Shown here: positions 53,988-63,236 of the stretch, piece by piece
How the letters are laid out: every line of letters begins with the position of its first letter
Numbering within the stretch: position 1 is the stretch's first letter
Source of the DNA: Siphonodentalium dalli
Lineage: Eukaryota; Mollusca; Scaphopoda; Gadilida; Siphonodentaliidae
DNA length: 64,000 bases
Direction: 5' to 3'
NCBI GenBank assembly: GCA_032622095.1
Contig: CP136068.1
Coordinates: forward strand, 60,660,025-60,724,024
Position numbers and translations under genes: made by a program
The notes under the pieces: model-generated
Told to the model about the DNA's origin: nothing
Seen by the model: only the letters and a program-made list of their open reading frames with translations
Database searches by the model: none

Positions 53988-54032
53988 GGTGTTCTAAAAT
54001 ATAAGTATGGTTGTAAAATAAGTATGGTTTTT
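53988..54032 (+). repeat. Left arm of an exact 45-bp inverted repeat
   Basis: Begins GGTGTTCTAAAATATAAG and contains TAAGTATGGTT twice. It is the exact reverse complement of 63,348-63,392, 9.3 kb away. Its core (ACCATACTTAT on the other strand) is also shared with the repeats at 56.6-57.96 kb. No matching target duplication was found outside the two arms (CTGGCCA versus GGATCCG). Confidence 0.85.
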
Positions 54033-54040
54033 GGCTTAGG

Positions 54041-54122
54041 CATGCGCATAGGACACAAAACATCTAATGCGCGAGTATTGCGCATGCGCGCGTTGTGACC
54101 TTCACTATGAGGCCTGTATAAA
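54041..54122 (+). promoter_or_regulatory. Possible promoter: NRF1-like sites and a TATA box
   Basis: CATGCGCAT at 54,041 and TGCGCATGCGCG at 54,079-54,090 fit the animal NRF1 consensus. A TATAAA lies at 54,117-54,122 in a short GC-richer stretch inside AT-rich DNA. The only frame just downstream is 15 codons (54,215-54,262), so no product is supported. It could equally be an internal promoter of a degraded transposon, as it sits just inside the 45-bp inverted-repeat arm. Confidence 0.3.
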
Positions 54123-54262
54123 CCGACTGTCAATCATTTTGTCTCTTTTATCGAGTTGAACTGAGCAATAACAATCAGACTTCTCGGATTTTGTGAGCTA
54201 CAGACGACAATTACATGCATCCCAAACTTGAAAATCGCTTTCAACTTCTAGGCAAACAATGA

Positions 54263-55500
54263 CGTTTACTACGGTTTAGTATGTAGGATTGTTTCAGTGC
54301 AGGAATCAATTATATTAACTTATAGGCGCTCTAGTCATCACTAAACGAGTTTGAGAGCTCATATTTATTAATTATGACTATGACTCGTATGAGTATGAGA
54401 TATAAATAAATTTCGAATTCAACTTCAAGTCACTAAATTGACAAATTAGAAAGTAATTTTGTCAAATCAATTTTGATTCCAATGTATTAGAACTAAATTA
54501 TAAGTTAATATTATATATAACTAATAGTAATATACTAGTACTGCTATTTACTAGTCTGATTCTGAATATATTAATAATATTTATAAGGAAAGTCCTACTC
54601 CTAGTCCTAGTTTCCTTTCTTTTTAATTTTATGTTATATTTATATGTTCTTTATTTCGGACAAATGTGTCCATATATATGCCATAATATGGATTAGATAG
54701 AATATCTGAAATTAATATAGAATGTGGTTCCACATAGTAAATAGTTCTGAATTATATTTAATATCTGAATTGCAAATGGCAGAAATCAGAGAATTTGATT
54801 TTGGGCTTGTTTGGTTTCTCTCGCGGAAGCTGTAAATACTTTTTCTTCGTAACATCAGCAAGTTTGGCACCCACCTCGAGACAAACATCTCACTTGCGCT
54901 GCATGAACGTTCATATCCCATCAAGAGTCTGAATGAATTGTTATAGCAAACAATGCGAGTTTCCTCATGTTGGACCACGTAGTCCACATATGTGAACAGT
55001 ACATTGGAGCGACATATCGTTCAAACAGAAATGTTTTTACATGAACAGAGCATCTCGGAAACCTCCTAACCAGCATGTTTGCATGCCCTTGCGCATACAT
55101 ATCTGAATTGACGTGCGGTATCATCAGTGAGATCTTCCATTATAATATGACCAAGATACATGTATTTAATTGATGTATATAACTCAATCCTGATTCGTAA
55201 TATGGCCACCGATAGCCATCTTGGATTTTGCTCTTTGCATGACTAAATCCTTTGGCTCACTCTACAGTACAGAGCACACCCCTCAATCAATCGTCATCAG
55301 ACTTCATTATATTCATGTTCGGGGTGACCAGTAGATGGGAGCTATCAAATGTTTTTGAATTTCATTGGGAAAACATGGCCGCCTTGACGTCTAGTATAAT
55401 AGTATTACTATTACTTAGAAATTTCAACATGCACTCCACATTCCTTCTCAGGAGACCGTGACGGGAGCGATTGCTCTCGCAACCATACACACTCTCAATT
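54263..55500. other. AT-rich intergenic stretch, no gene seen
   Basis: About 1.2 kb with only short frames that lack domain patterns. It contains low-complexity AT segments (54,350-54,560) and a short CCTACTCCTAGTCCTAG motif near 54,595. I see no RNA gene or recognisable element. Confidence 0.5.
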
Positions 55501-55539
55501 TTTAATTTACGGGGTCACCAATACGACAACGACGACCGC

Positions 55540-55630
55540 CTGGTCAAACTACACACACGTACCAAGTTTCGTCCCGATTGGTCGAGAATCGTAGATTTGT
55601 ATAAATGACAGACAGACAGACAGACAGACA
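55540..55630 (+). repeat. GACA microsatellite with a conserved upstream flank
   Basis: Six GACA units at 55,607-55,630 follow TACCAAGTTTCGTCCCGATTGG-type sequence at 55,560-55,582 (GATTGGT then 20 bases to GTATAAAT). This combination, a CAAGTTTCG..GATTGG block leading into GACAGACA, recurs in many invertebrate genomes as the end of dispersed repeats. That is from memory and was not searched here. On the minus strand the microsatellite translates as a spurious CLSVCLSV string. Confidence 0.6.
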
Positions 55631-55659
55631 AACAGAGGTCTTCAAAAAATATATATGAG

Positions 55660-55870
55660 ATGAATGAAGTTAAGCCATTAATTAGCGCAAAGTACACTTG
55701 TGACTTGCGTGCTCTACGACTGATGCAAACAACATGGTAATTATAATGGAAATTAATAAACGGCTGGAGTCATAAATAAATTTTCATTATAAATACCATG
55801 TTATTTTATTCGTTCATAGAGCACACGAGTGTATTTTGCACTAATACATGTCTCAAATTCATCCATTTGT
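55660..55870. repeat. About 210-bp foldback hairpin
   Basis: The inner arms 55,731-55,754 and 55,779-55,802 match at 22 of 24 positions around a 24-nt loop. Complementarity continues outward with mismatches and gaps to about 55,660 and 55,870: GAGTGTATTTTGCACTAAT on the right against GTGTACTTTGCGCTAAT read on the left minus strand, with a shared AGAGCAC. It could be a MITE, or two abutting inverted copies of a dispersed repeat end. The short frames in both arms are mirror translations, not genes. Confidence 0.75.
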
Positions 55871-56085
55871 TGCATAAACTCTGTTGATTATAAACTGAGA
55901 TGGTCACACAAATGGTCGGATTTAGTGTACAGTCCCCCTTTAAGCTATCCATGCCCAGCCAAGCCCGACAGAAAAATCAACCGTCACTCAAAGAGGGCAC
56001 GTCCTTTATCTGGGCGGCGACTCTGAGCGATGAATGGGAATGAAAATGACCGCTAACTGGCGTTGAGTTCTTTATATCTATATTA

Positions 56086-56246
56086 TCCTAATTAGGAGAT
56101 AATATCTCCCAATTAGGAGACACTAAGTCCTAATTAGGAGATAATAACTCCTAATTAGGAGATAGTATCTCCTAATTAGGAGATAATAAGTCCTAATTAG
56201 TATATAATATCTCCTAATTAGGAGATACTAAGTCCTAATTAGGGGA
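56086..56246. repeat. Palindromic TCCTAATTAGGA minisatellite, 8 units
   Basis: Eight head-to-tail units of about 20-21 bp, each built on TCCTAATTAGGA, which equals its own reverse complement. The linkers are GATAATAAG, GATACTAAG or GATAATATC. Two units are variant (TCCCAATTAGGA and TCCTAATTAGTA). It ends four bases before the right arm of the 155-bp inverted repeat. The TAATTA core is the canonical homeodomain binding site, giving a cluster of eight; function is not shown. Confidence 0.92.
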
Positions 56247-56250
56247 TCTC

Positions 56251-56405
56251 ATAGTATTTTTTGTTAGGTGGCACTAAAACGCTTCCATACATATTTTACC
56301 TTTTTGTATGATTGGCTGCGGACACACGTATCACGGTAGCGATGACATAGTAGGTGCGACAATTTATTACGGTGGAGTTTGGTGAAAATTGGTTAATTGG
56401 TCGAG
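56251..56405 (-). repeat. Right arm of the perfect 155-bp inverted repeat
   Basis: Exact reverse complement of 53,060-53,214, running from ATAGTATTTT to GGTTAATTGGTCGAG. It therefore carries an inverted copy of the first 14 protease codons and the upstream sequence, but none of the protease beyond that. The two arms enclose 3,036 bp. Confidence 0.93.
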
Positions 56406-56486
56406 ACTCGAGTCGACTCATTATGCGGAAACTCAGCGGGCAACATAACCAGCTATGGCACATAAATATGACGACAGATTGTCACC

Positions 56487-56553
56487 AAATAAGCACTATA
56501 ATAAATTGTCACACCTACCATGCCATCGCATTGTGGTACGTGTATCCGCAGCC
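56487..56553 (+). repeat. Diverged third copy of part of the 155-bp repeat
   Basis: AATAAATTGTCACACCTACC, then ATGCCATCGCATTGTGGTACG and TATCCGCAGCCA, matches 53,097-53,152 (AATAAATTGTCGCACCTACT and onwards) with several substitutions. It is in plus orientation and lies just outside the right arm, so it faces that arm as a small imperfect palindrome. This shows the sequence belongs to a repeat family older than the perfect pair. Confidence 0.75.
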
Positions 56554-56558
56554 ATTAT

Positions 56559-57960
56559 TTAGATAAAAATCGTTCATGATAATCCCTCTCCAGTCTCCAA
56601 TACATATGTGCCAACCATACTTATGTGTGACAAAAATCAATACTTATTTTGCAAACGACAACATGTATTGTAAATGTTAGAATCCTTAAAACAATTGTAA
56701 AATCGGTACGCATTTCTGCTTCCAGATGTTCTTTAGTTTGGTAATCTTAAAAGAGGACACCCGTCATCCCCGATAATCCGCTTTCAAGTCACACTCTTAG
56801 AACAAATGTGTATAAATACTACACAATATGTGTTACATTTGATCTTAAACAAAATTGTGTAGAATGCATCATGACATAAATGTGTCGTCGGAATTTTATC
56901 AACATTGAATATGAGTGAATATGTGAGTATATTATATTTAATAGATGAAATATTTTCTATTTGAGACATTAACCTCGTAAAAGCTGCCATATACAAAATT
57001 GGCAGCTGCTTTAAAACTTTGTGCTACACAATTATGTGTTGTTCAGTTTTTACACCAACATAGTGTATAACAACGTTTAAAGCTACTGCCAATTGTTTGT
57101 TCTGTGGTTGCCTTTAAGAGTTTTGTGTCTCCAATAGAACACATTTCATCTAATAACTATGATACACTCACATATTCAATCATATTCAACGTTGATGATA
57201 TTCCACCGACATATTTAATAATTATATGTCATGTGTCATTTCTACACAATTTTGTTTAAGATCAAATGTAACACATTTTGTATAGTATTTATACACATTT
57301 GTTCTAAGAGTGCATATTATACCCAGTTTTTTGACAACCCGTATACTTATTTGTCAGAAAAATCAATACTTATTTTGCAAACGAAAATATTTCTTGTTAA
57401 TGTTAGAAGCATTAAAGCAATTGTACAATCGGTATGCATTTCTGCTTCCAGATGTTCTTTAGTATGATAATCTTAAAAGATGACACCCGTTATCCCCGAT
57501 AATCCGTTATCCAGTCATACCGAGCTATTTGACAACCATACTTATTTGTCGGAAAAATCAATACTTATTGTACTTACAAATTAAAACAAATGTGGGATCT
57601 GCAATATAAGTATGCAATTTCATTCTCATATTTGACCTTTTTGTATGATTATATAGATAGAAATTGTCCATGATAATCCCTCTGCAGTCTCCAACCATGT
57701 CTATATAACCTACATATGTGCCAACCATACTTATTTGTCAGAAAAATCAATACTTATTTTGCAAACGAAACCATGTCTTGTTAAAGTTAGAAGCCTTAAA
57801 ACAATTGTACAATCGGTATGCATGTCTGCTTCCAGATATTCTTTATTATGATAATCTTAAAAGATAACACCCGTTATCCCCCGGCGATATTCCGCTTTCC
57901 AGCCATATATACCGAGCTATTTGACAACCATACTTATTTGTCAGAAAAATCAATACTTAT
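56559..57960 (+). repeat. Tandem of about 190-210-bp repeats, interrupted by a MITE
   Basis: Units start with ACCATACTTATTTGTC or close variants near 56,614, 57,336, 57,535, 57,724 and 57,927. In full units this is followed by GAAAAATCAATACTTATTTT, GCAAACGA, a TGTTAGAAGCCTTAAAACAATTG block, TCTGCTTCCAGATGTTC, GATAATCTTAAAAGA and ACACCCGTTATCCCC. Subtracting the 521-bp inserted MITE, the spacings are about 200, 199, 189 and 203 bp. The third unit (57,535-57,723) has a different body that includes ACCTTTTTGTATGATT, also present in the 155-bp repeat, and GATAATCCCTCTGCAGTCTCC, also at 56,578. No gene. Confidence 0.82.
56792..57312. mobile_element. 521-bp MITE/foldback element nested in the tandem repeat
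   Basis: Begins CACTCTTAGAACAAATGTG and ends with the reverse complement. The outer 75 or so bases of the two arms are nearly identical, and weaker complementarity extends to about 200 bp per arm, leaving a central spacer of about 100 bp. The flanks match an uninterrupted unit: AGTCA before and CATATTATACC after, against AGTCATACC and AGCCATATATACC in the neighbouring copies. The likely target duplication is only CA. It carries no transposase; the superfamily is not assigned. Confidence 0.82.
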
Positions 57961-58490
57961 TTTACTTACAAATTTAAAAAAACCAACGACAAAGTCACGA
58001 CATTCAGATTTGTAAGCCGTTCCATGTGTTGTTTGTGTGGCATTATATAATAAATGTAGTAAATTGGATTAACACAGAAATCAGATGCAATTTATGTTTG
58101 GAATAATCTATTTTGAACTTCGAATAATACACAATGAAGACGAATAAAACACAACTCAAATTACATTCCTGAAATTTGTTCATTTTCCATATACTTTTCA
58201 ATTTGTCGGGTCTAATTGTGTTTTAGCGTCTCTGTAGGCCTATGTGTGATGTCCCCAGGGTTGTGAATTTCATCTGGAAGGGAAGAAGCACATAATTAAA
58301 CATAGATGTACAAACACCAAACTTAATATGTATACATAACGCGCAATTCCCAAATTATTTTGTGTGATGTGATAATAAGATTCATTTTGCTCGCCAAAAT
58401 TGTATGTTCCTTTCGTGTGACTATATATCGATTAAATCATTCAATTTTCACTTGCTTGAAGATCGGTGCTGAACACCCACTCTTTGGTGA
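57961..58490. other. AT-rich intergenic stretch, no gene seen
   Basis: No coding pattern, RNA gene or repeat recognised; only short frames in AT-rich sequence. Confidence 0.5.
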
Positions 58491-58495
58491 GGTGA

Positions 58496-58562
58496 GCGTG
58501 AGAAGGAACCCCAACCGGGAAGGTCTGGGTTTATGACCTTGACCGAATAATTTGTGACGTCA
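58496..58562 (+). promoter_or_regulatory. Promoter-like cluster next to a duplicated 27-bp motif
   Basis: The 27 bases 58,496-58,522 (GCGTGAGAAGGAACCCC, then AACCGGGAAG) recur exactly inverted at 63,237-63,263. They are followed by TGACCTTGA at 58,535-58,543 (reverse complement TCAAGGTCA, an estrogen-related-receptor type site) and a full CRE palindrome TGACGTCA at 58,555-58,562. This clustering upstream of the possible first exon at 58,675 is suggestive of a promoter. Short motifs are weak evidence, and the 27-bp motif may simply be a transposon piece. Confidence 0.3.
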
Positions 58563-58674
58563 CATTCAATGTGATTGAGTGCGCTGTCATTTCAAGTTCA
58601 AAACATGACGAAAATGAGCGATTAAAACATACGAATTAGTCTATATAATAAAATAATTATATAATAGGATCTAG

Positions 58675-58724
58675 ATGCAACATGGACCAGTGAATATGTC
58701 GTTACATGGATTATATATGCTACC
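58675..58724 (+). CDS. Possible first coding exon (very uncertain)
   Basis: ATG at 58,675 opens MQHGPVNMSLHGLYML and runs to a strong 5' splice site consensus, ACC|GTAAGT, at 58,725. It lies about 110 bp after the CRE-containing cluster. Without splicing the frame would end after 17 codons (TAA at 58,726-58,728). I do not recognise the peptide and cannot find a convincing second exon downstream within the window. Chance occurrence is quite possible. Confidence 0.2.
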
Positions 58725-58730
58725 GTAAGT

Positions 58731-60015
58731 CGCCGTAGATTTAGATTAAATGAACATTTTGCAGCGAAATTTGTGATTGTTTCGTTGAGTCTATTTTTAG
58801 CACTGTAACACTCATTACAATGTTAAAAACTATGGCAGCTAAATTATCGGAATTATTTAGGCCTATGGCAGTCTATCCAAATTGATGGCGTTTTATGCAT
58901 ACGATCTCAAACAATGGCATGGAATAAATAGTGGTGTTGGAGCAATGCTGAGGTGGCGGATTGATTGGGGGGGGGGGGGGTGATAAAACGGATAAACACT
59001 AAAAAAGGTAAATTCAAAATAATGAATAAATGATAAGTTATAGGTTTAGTTTATAGTATACCCCAGTCCACAGTGAACGCATCCTGGAACATTGAATTGT
59101 CAGTCGCGGTGATTAAGTGAATTGGCACAATCATTTAAATTAGAAATGCTAATTAAGATCCAAATGCTAAGATAAAATAATCTAATAATATAAAATTTTG
59201 TCATTTTCTTTGATTATTTTCTTTTTTTAATCATGTTGTTTAAAAAAAAATATATATAATAATAAGGCCTTTGTTTACTGTAACCCACCAGCCCCTATTT
59301 ATATTCAGATATCCACCCCTACTAATTGTATTCCCCCCCCACCCCGCTAAAAAAATATTTAAAATTGTACTCAGCTCAGCTCTAATTTCTTATCGCATTA
59401 TTTTTATCTCTGTTAAATTAGGTGCCAAATCATTTCAAAATTTGCAGATTTCTTTCTCTTGACTTACTAGTACATCTGTATACACCCTGATAGTTTAAGA
59501 ACCCTTTTATTTTTGTATTTAATGTGCAATTGGTACTGATATTAAAAAACCTCCTTGGCTATGGGGTAACCTGATTGCAAAGCAAATAAAGAAGATACAT
59601 GTAGTAGTTTTCAAGTTTTGGGGGTTATAATGCAGTATGTAAAAACTTAAAAGTTCCCACACTATGTGAGTATGTGTGGCTATAAATAAGAATACATTCC
59701 ATAACATTAGATTAAAAATGTTCATAGATTTGTAGGCAAGATTCAACTAATGCCCATTGTTATTCCCCTTCAAATGAATTGGGGTTGTCTGGGATGGCAC
59801 ATGCACCTGAAAATAAGCCTAGAACATCAACCAAACACATACATTATAGCATATTATTCTAGGTATTGGAAATTATAAATGAAGCCTAAATGAAGGCAAA
59901 TTATTGTGTAATCCATTTGTTTCTTTCCTTATGTCCCTGTATGGCCCAGACACTGCTGATGTCTGGGATAAGCACACGCTGGGTATGTTCCTCAATAGAT
60001 GGAGTATTCACCCCT
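58731..60015. other. Intergenic stretch with homopolymer runs, no gene seen
   Basis: Contains an uninterrupted run of 14 G (58,967-58,980) and a C-rich tract at 59,333-59,346. GTAACCCACC followed by CTACTAATT and a C-run at 59,279-59,345 has a loose inverted counterpart at about 61,815-61,885. Otherwise AT-rich, with only short frames. Confidence 0.5.
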
Positions 60016-61150
60016 GGTTAAGTGGTACTGCTAATTTGCTATGCTGCTGGTGGATCCTGGTGAATTGATATGATGCTGGTAGCCTAGTGGTAGGGCAAAC
60101 CGATGCTGTTAAAAAGTACTGGTATCTATACTAATACCAACCAATTCTGTTTCTTTGTTTGTCAATTAAATCAGAATATTTGCCATTGACATCATAATCA
60201 GATAATGATCAGATGTCTTAAAAGGGCACTAAGTATTCATGATTAAATTTAATTAAATAATTAATTACATACCTGTACCTAAAACAGTTGGACTCATGGA
60301 GCTGAAAATTGTTACATAGGTTAAAGTCTGCTGGTATCAGACGACTTACAGGGGAAATAATAAACAATTTTAATTAAATAGTTAATCATATCCCTAAAAC
60401 GATTGGACCATGGTCACTGATAATATGTATGCAGGGGTAAATTGACCCATGTGGTACCATTGGAGAGGTGCCGACAGTGCTGTTGACCATAAAGGGGAAC
60501 TTAAAAGTTTTATTAAATATCATATAATTATAAGCAATAAATAAAATCAGCTTAGACGATATGTAGGAAAATTTGTTTATATACATCATAACATGGGTCA
60601 CCTGACCAGGGGAATATCATGAGATAGGCACCTTTGACCTCAGATGACATAAACAGGGACTAATAAATTATATTAACATAGATGATCAACGAAGCGTGTT
60701 TATTATCAGCTCAAACCCCAGCTAGTGTTTTCTAAAGTTGTAAATTCCACAGTGTTGGGCCAGAGCGATTTGAAAAAAAGACAGAGTTCGTATGAAACAT
60801 CCAAGAACATGACAATTTTTAAATATTTTAATAATGGCTGTGCTGGTGCTTACAAAATGACAGGAATTGATATTTCAGATATGGTCGGCTTGTTACAAAT
60901 AATACAGCCTTTAATAACATATATTACAATATACAGCACCGGTTCATGTTTTTGAATGTTTTATACATATAATGGCTTTTCCTCGATTTGTTCAGATAAA
61001 CCAAAGATCATGAAAATAACAACAAGATAAGTTGAACGTATTAAACAGTACTTTTTCAAATATTGACATCATTTGTTTGCATACCAGCATCATAGAAAGC
61101 AGGACCCACCAGCATCATAGCAAATTAGCAGGACTACTTAACCACTAACC
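60016..61150. repeat. Inverted repeat with about 68-bp arms
   Basis: Arms at 60,016-60,081 and 61,082-61,150. The best stretch, TACTGCTAATTTGCTATGCTG and TGGTGGATCCTGG on the left, matches the right arm read in reverse complement with four mismatches over about 41 bases; a second block (GATGCTGGTA) also pairs. The arms enclose about 1.0 kb. A degraded DNA transposon is likely; no transposase frame is present. Confidence 0.65.
60238..60670 (+). repeat. Three degenerate repeats of about 140 bp
   Basis: Three successive blocks each begin AT-rich (AATTAATTACATA, AGTTAATCATAT, ATCATATAATTAT) and end with a similar purine-rich motif (TTACAGGGGAAATAATAAA, CCATAAAGGGGAACTTAAA, CATAAACAGGGACTAATAAA). 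The first two also share CCTAAAACNGTTGGAC. Divergence is high, so this is an old tandem. It lies between the arms of the inverted repeat above. Confidence 0.45.
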
Positions 61151-61248
61151 AGAGGTGAGATTGTAGTTATATTTTGTATATGATTGGTCTCAAGTTACCA
61201 TATATCCTAGGTACTTTTCTGTGTATCAATTTACACTCAATTAGCCAA

Positions 61249-61621
61249 AGCTTGGTTAGGCAAAACAAAATATATGTGTGTTTGGGGTCTCCCTACCTAC
61301 CCTATCTTAAAGGTGCCTACCCTAAACTTTTTATTGGGCCTCCAGTAGATTTATAACCCCTCTATGCCCAGATATTGAGTTTTTGTTAAGTAAAATTATC
61401 AAAATTAATATATTTTGACACTATGGATTATATACATAAATTTTACATTGATACACATTTAATTTTATCATCCTAAGTATTTTGAGATCAAAAACATTTT
61501 CAATGTCCATAGTATTTCAGTATTTCAGAAAAATAAAAAAAAATAAAAATCTACCTACCTACCCTAATTCTCAGAGAGGGTGGGACCCCAAACACAGGTA
61601 TAATTTTGTTTGGCCTTAAGC
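61249..61621. repeat. Imperfect inverted repeat with a TGTTTGGGGTC core
   Basis: Left arm 61,249-61,304 (AGCTTGGTTAGGCAAAACAA, then GTGTGTTTGGGGTCTCCC and TACCTACCC). Right arm 61,551-61,621, which read in reverse complement gives GCTTAAGGCCAAACAAAATT, CCTGTGTTTGGGGTCCCACC and later AGGGTAGGTAGGTAG. The arms flank about 250 bp of AT-rich DNA. Probably two inverted copies of one dispersed repeat, or a foldback element. Confidence 0.55.
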
Positions 61622-62230
61622 AAAAATATAAAACGGTCCACAAAAACAAAATACAAACAAGTCCCAGCTCAACAAAAATAGCCAATATGAGGTCTATCAG
61701 AATGTATGAAGAATTAAAGATGTAACTAAGATAAAGAAATTTTATAATGTTGATCAAGCTGGTACGTAATTTAAACGAGAGATAAAAGACTGTGACAAGA
61801 AATTTGAGCTTGGTGATTAGTACATTGGGGGGGGGGAGCAATTAAATTGGGGCAGAGGTCTAAATTAGTAGCGGTGGGTTACCAGAATCATTACTATTTT
61901 TTTTTAGCCTGAACAGTGCACTGAAGCCCAAATAAAGTATATATATGAAAAAGGCATCCCATACATGCTACTGCTGTAGTACTTGTATTACACTTACGCT
62001 ACCGGTAACACATGTCTGAGTTACTTATTGCCAAATTTGCCATTGGCATTACACCGTAACCCCTCCATCCCCCACGCCACCATTCATTTTCAAACAGTTT
62101 ACATTCAGTGACTCTAGTATAGGGATGTTGGTGTAGATAGAGGGTTTTCATTGGCACCCCCACCCCCTGAACACTTTGGTAGGCATTTTACAGATGGTAC
62201 TTAAACATTTTCATACTTTTTGTCTTAATC

Positions 62231-62652
62231 TTAAAGGTACTCAATCCGAGTCCCCATATCAACAAGTTACAACTGAACAACATTTCTTCAAAATACGCTT
62301 TTGTTATCAGAATCGATCAATTACAACATAATAATGCTAACGGCTGTCAACTATGGTATAAAATTTCTCAAAATGTGTTATTTATCAACATGTTGTTCAA
62401 CAAAATTTGGCCATATTACCACTTGATTTTAGAGTTATCCATCTTCATCCACTGCTTCATCCGCAATTTTGTCCAAGACCGTTGGTTTGACGAATATTTT
62501 CTGGGCCACAAATAATTACACATTTCGAGAAATAACAAATTTCAAAAATCGATATCTGATCAACCTGAGCTTTGATGGGTGGGTTTCTCAACTCAATAAA
62601 TCCCCAAAGAAATAGTCATCTGGGAGCATTAATTCGGATTATGCATCTTTAA
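62231..62652. mobile_element. TTAA-flanked MITE (Kolobok-like by inference)
   Basis: TTAA at 62,231-62,234 and 62,649-62,652 flank a 414-bp element. It starts AGGTACTCAATCCGA and ends, in reverse complement, AGATGCATAATCCGA (11 of 15 positions shared). TTAA target duplications with termini starting AG are usual for Kolobok-type elements, whereas piggyBac termini usually start CC; the assignment is inference. A second, inverted copy begins at 63,880. It has no coding capacity. Confidence 0.72.
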
Positions 62653-63236
62653 AACAAATTTTGTTACACTAAATTAAATACTGTTTGGAAATTCAAGCTA
62701 TCAGTTTCAGATTCAGTTCTAACAGTTTCAACTACTTTCAGTATCTGAATCTGTTTTTGGTCTGAAATTTCCAAAGGTGTACTTGTGTCAGGTACAAATT
62801 TCCAATTGTTGACATTGTTTACCAAAGTTGGAGATTAGACAGTCATTTAACAGTGTCACACACCCACCCCACTTCACTTTTCAAAGACCGTGAAGTGATG
62901 AGAAGTCTTAAATTAAAAATCCTCACCAATGTTACTGTCACTGACTCACTCGTCGACTGAAATTGGCCATAAGGCATAACATTAACAATGTGTCAAATTA
63001 ATGTAAGTATCTAACTTTTATTTTATTTAATCATGGTTGGTCGAATACATATGCTCTAAATAGATCGTGATTTATAACCGATTGTTAATGTTATTGAACA
63101 TTCAGTTATTTCAGTATTCAGCTTTTCAAGTTCAAATCGGCATCTTCAAAACTTTGTTGATATCCGCACCGTTAATGCTGGATAGCCTGCGACGAAAGAC
63201 CATCCTGTTAGATTTGTGCGCATGCGTAAATCGGAT
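62653..63236. other. Intergenic stretch, no gene seen
   Basis: AT-rich sequence between the MITE and the right-hand inverted-repeat motifs. A 93-codon frame covering 63,067-63,348 runs through both repeat motifs and shows no domain pattern, so I do not count it as a gene. Confidence 0.5.

Noticed and set aside
56784-57467. Two similar frames (minus and plus) sharing the peptide YTILFKIKCNT
   Set aside because: They are mirror translations of the two inverted arms of the 521-bp MITE.
60072-60105. tRNA-like A box (TAGCCTAGTGGTAGGGC) suggesting a tRNA or SINE head
   Set aside because: No B box (GGTTCGANTCC) at the right distance and no acceptor stem. It may be a decayed SINE fragment, but the support is too weak.
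60725-60955. 76-codon plus-strand frame
   Set aside because: No recognisable domain, and no splice or promoter context; length within chance for AT-rich DNA.
61551-61841. 96-codon minus-strand frame with hydrophobic stretches
   Set aside because: It starts in one arm of an inverted repeat and its hydrophobicity follows from AT-rich codons. No family resemblance seen.
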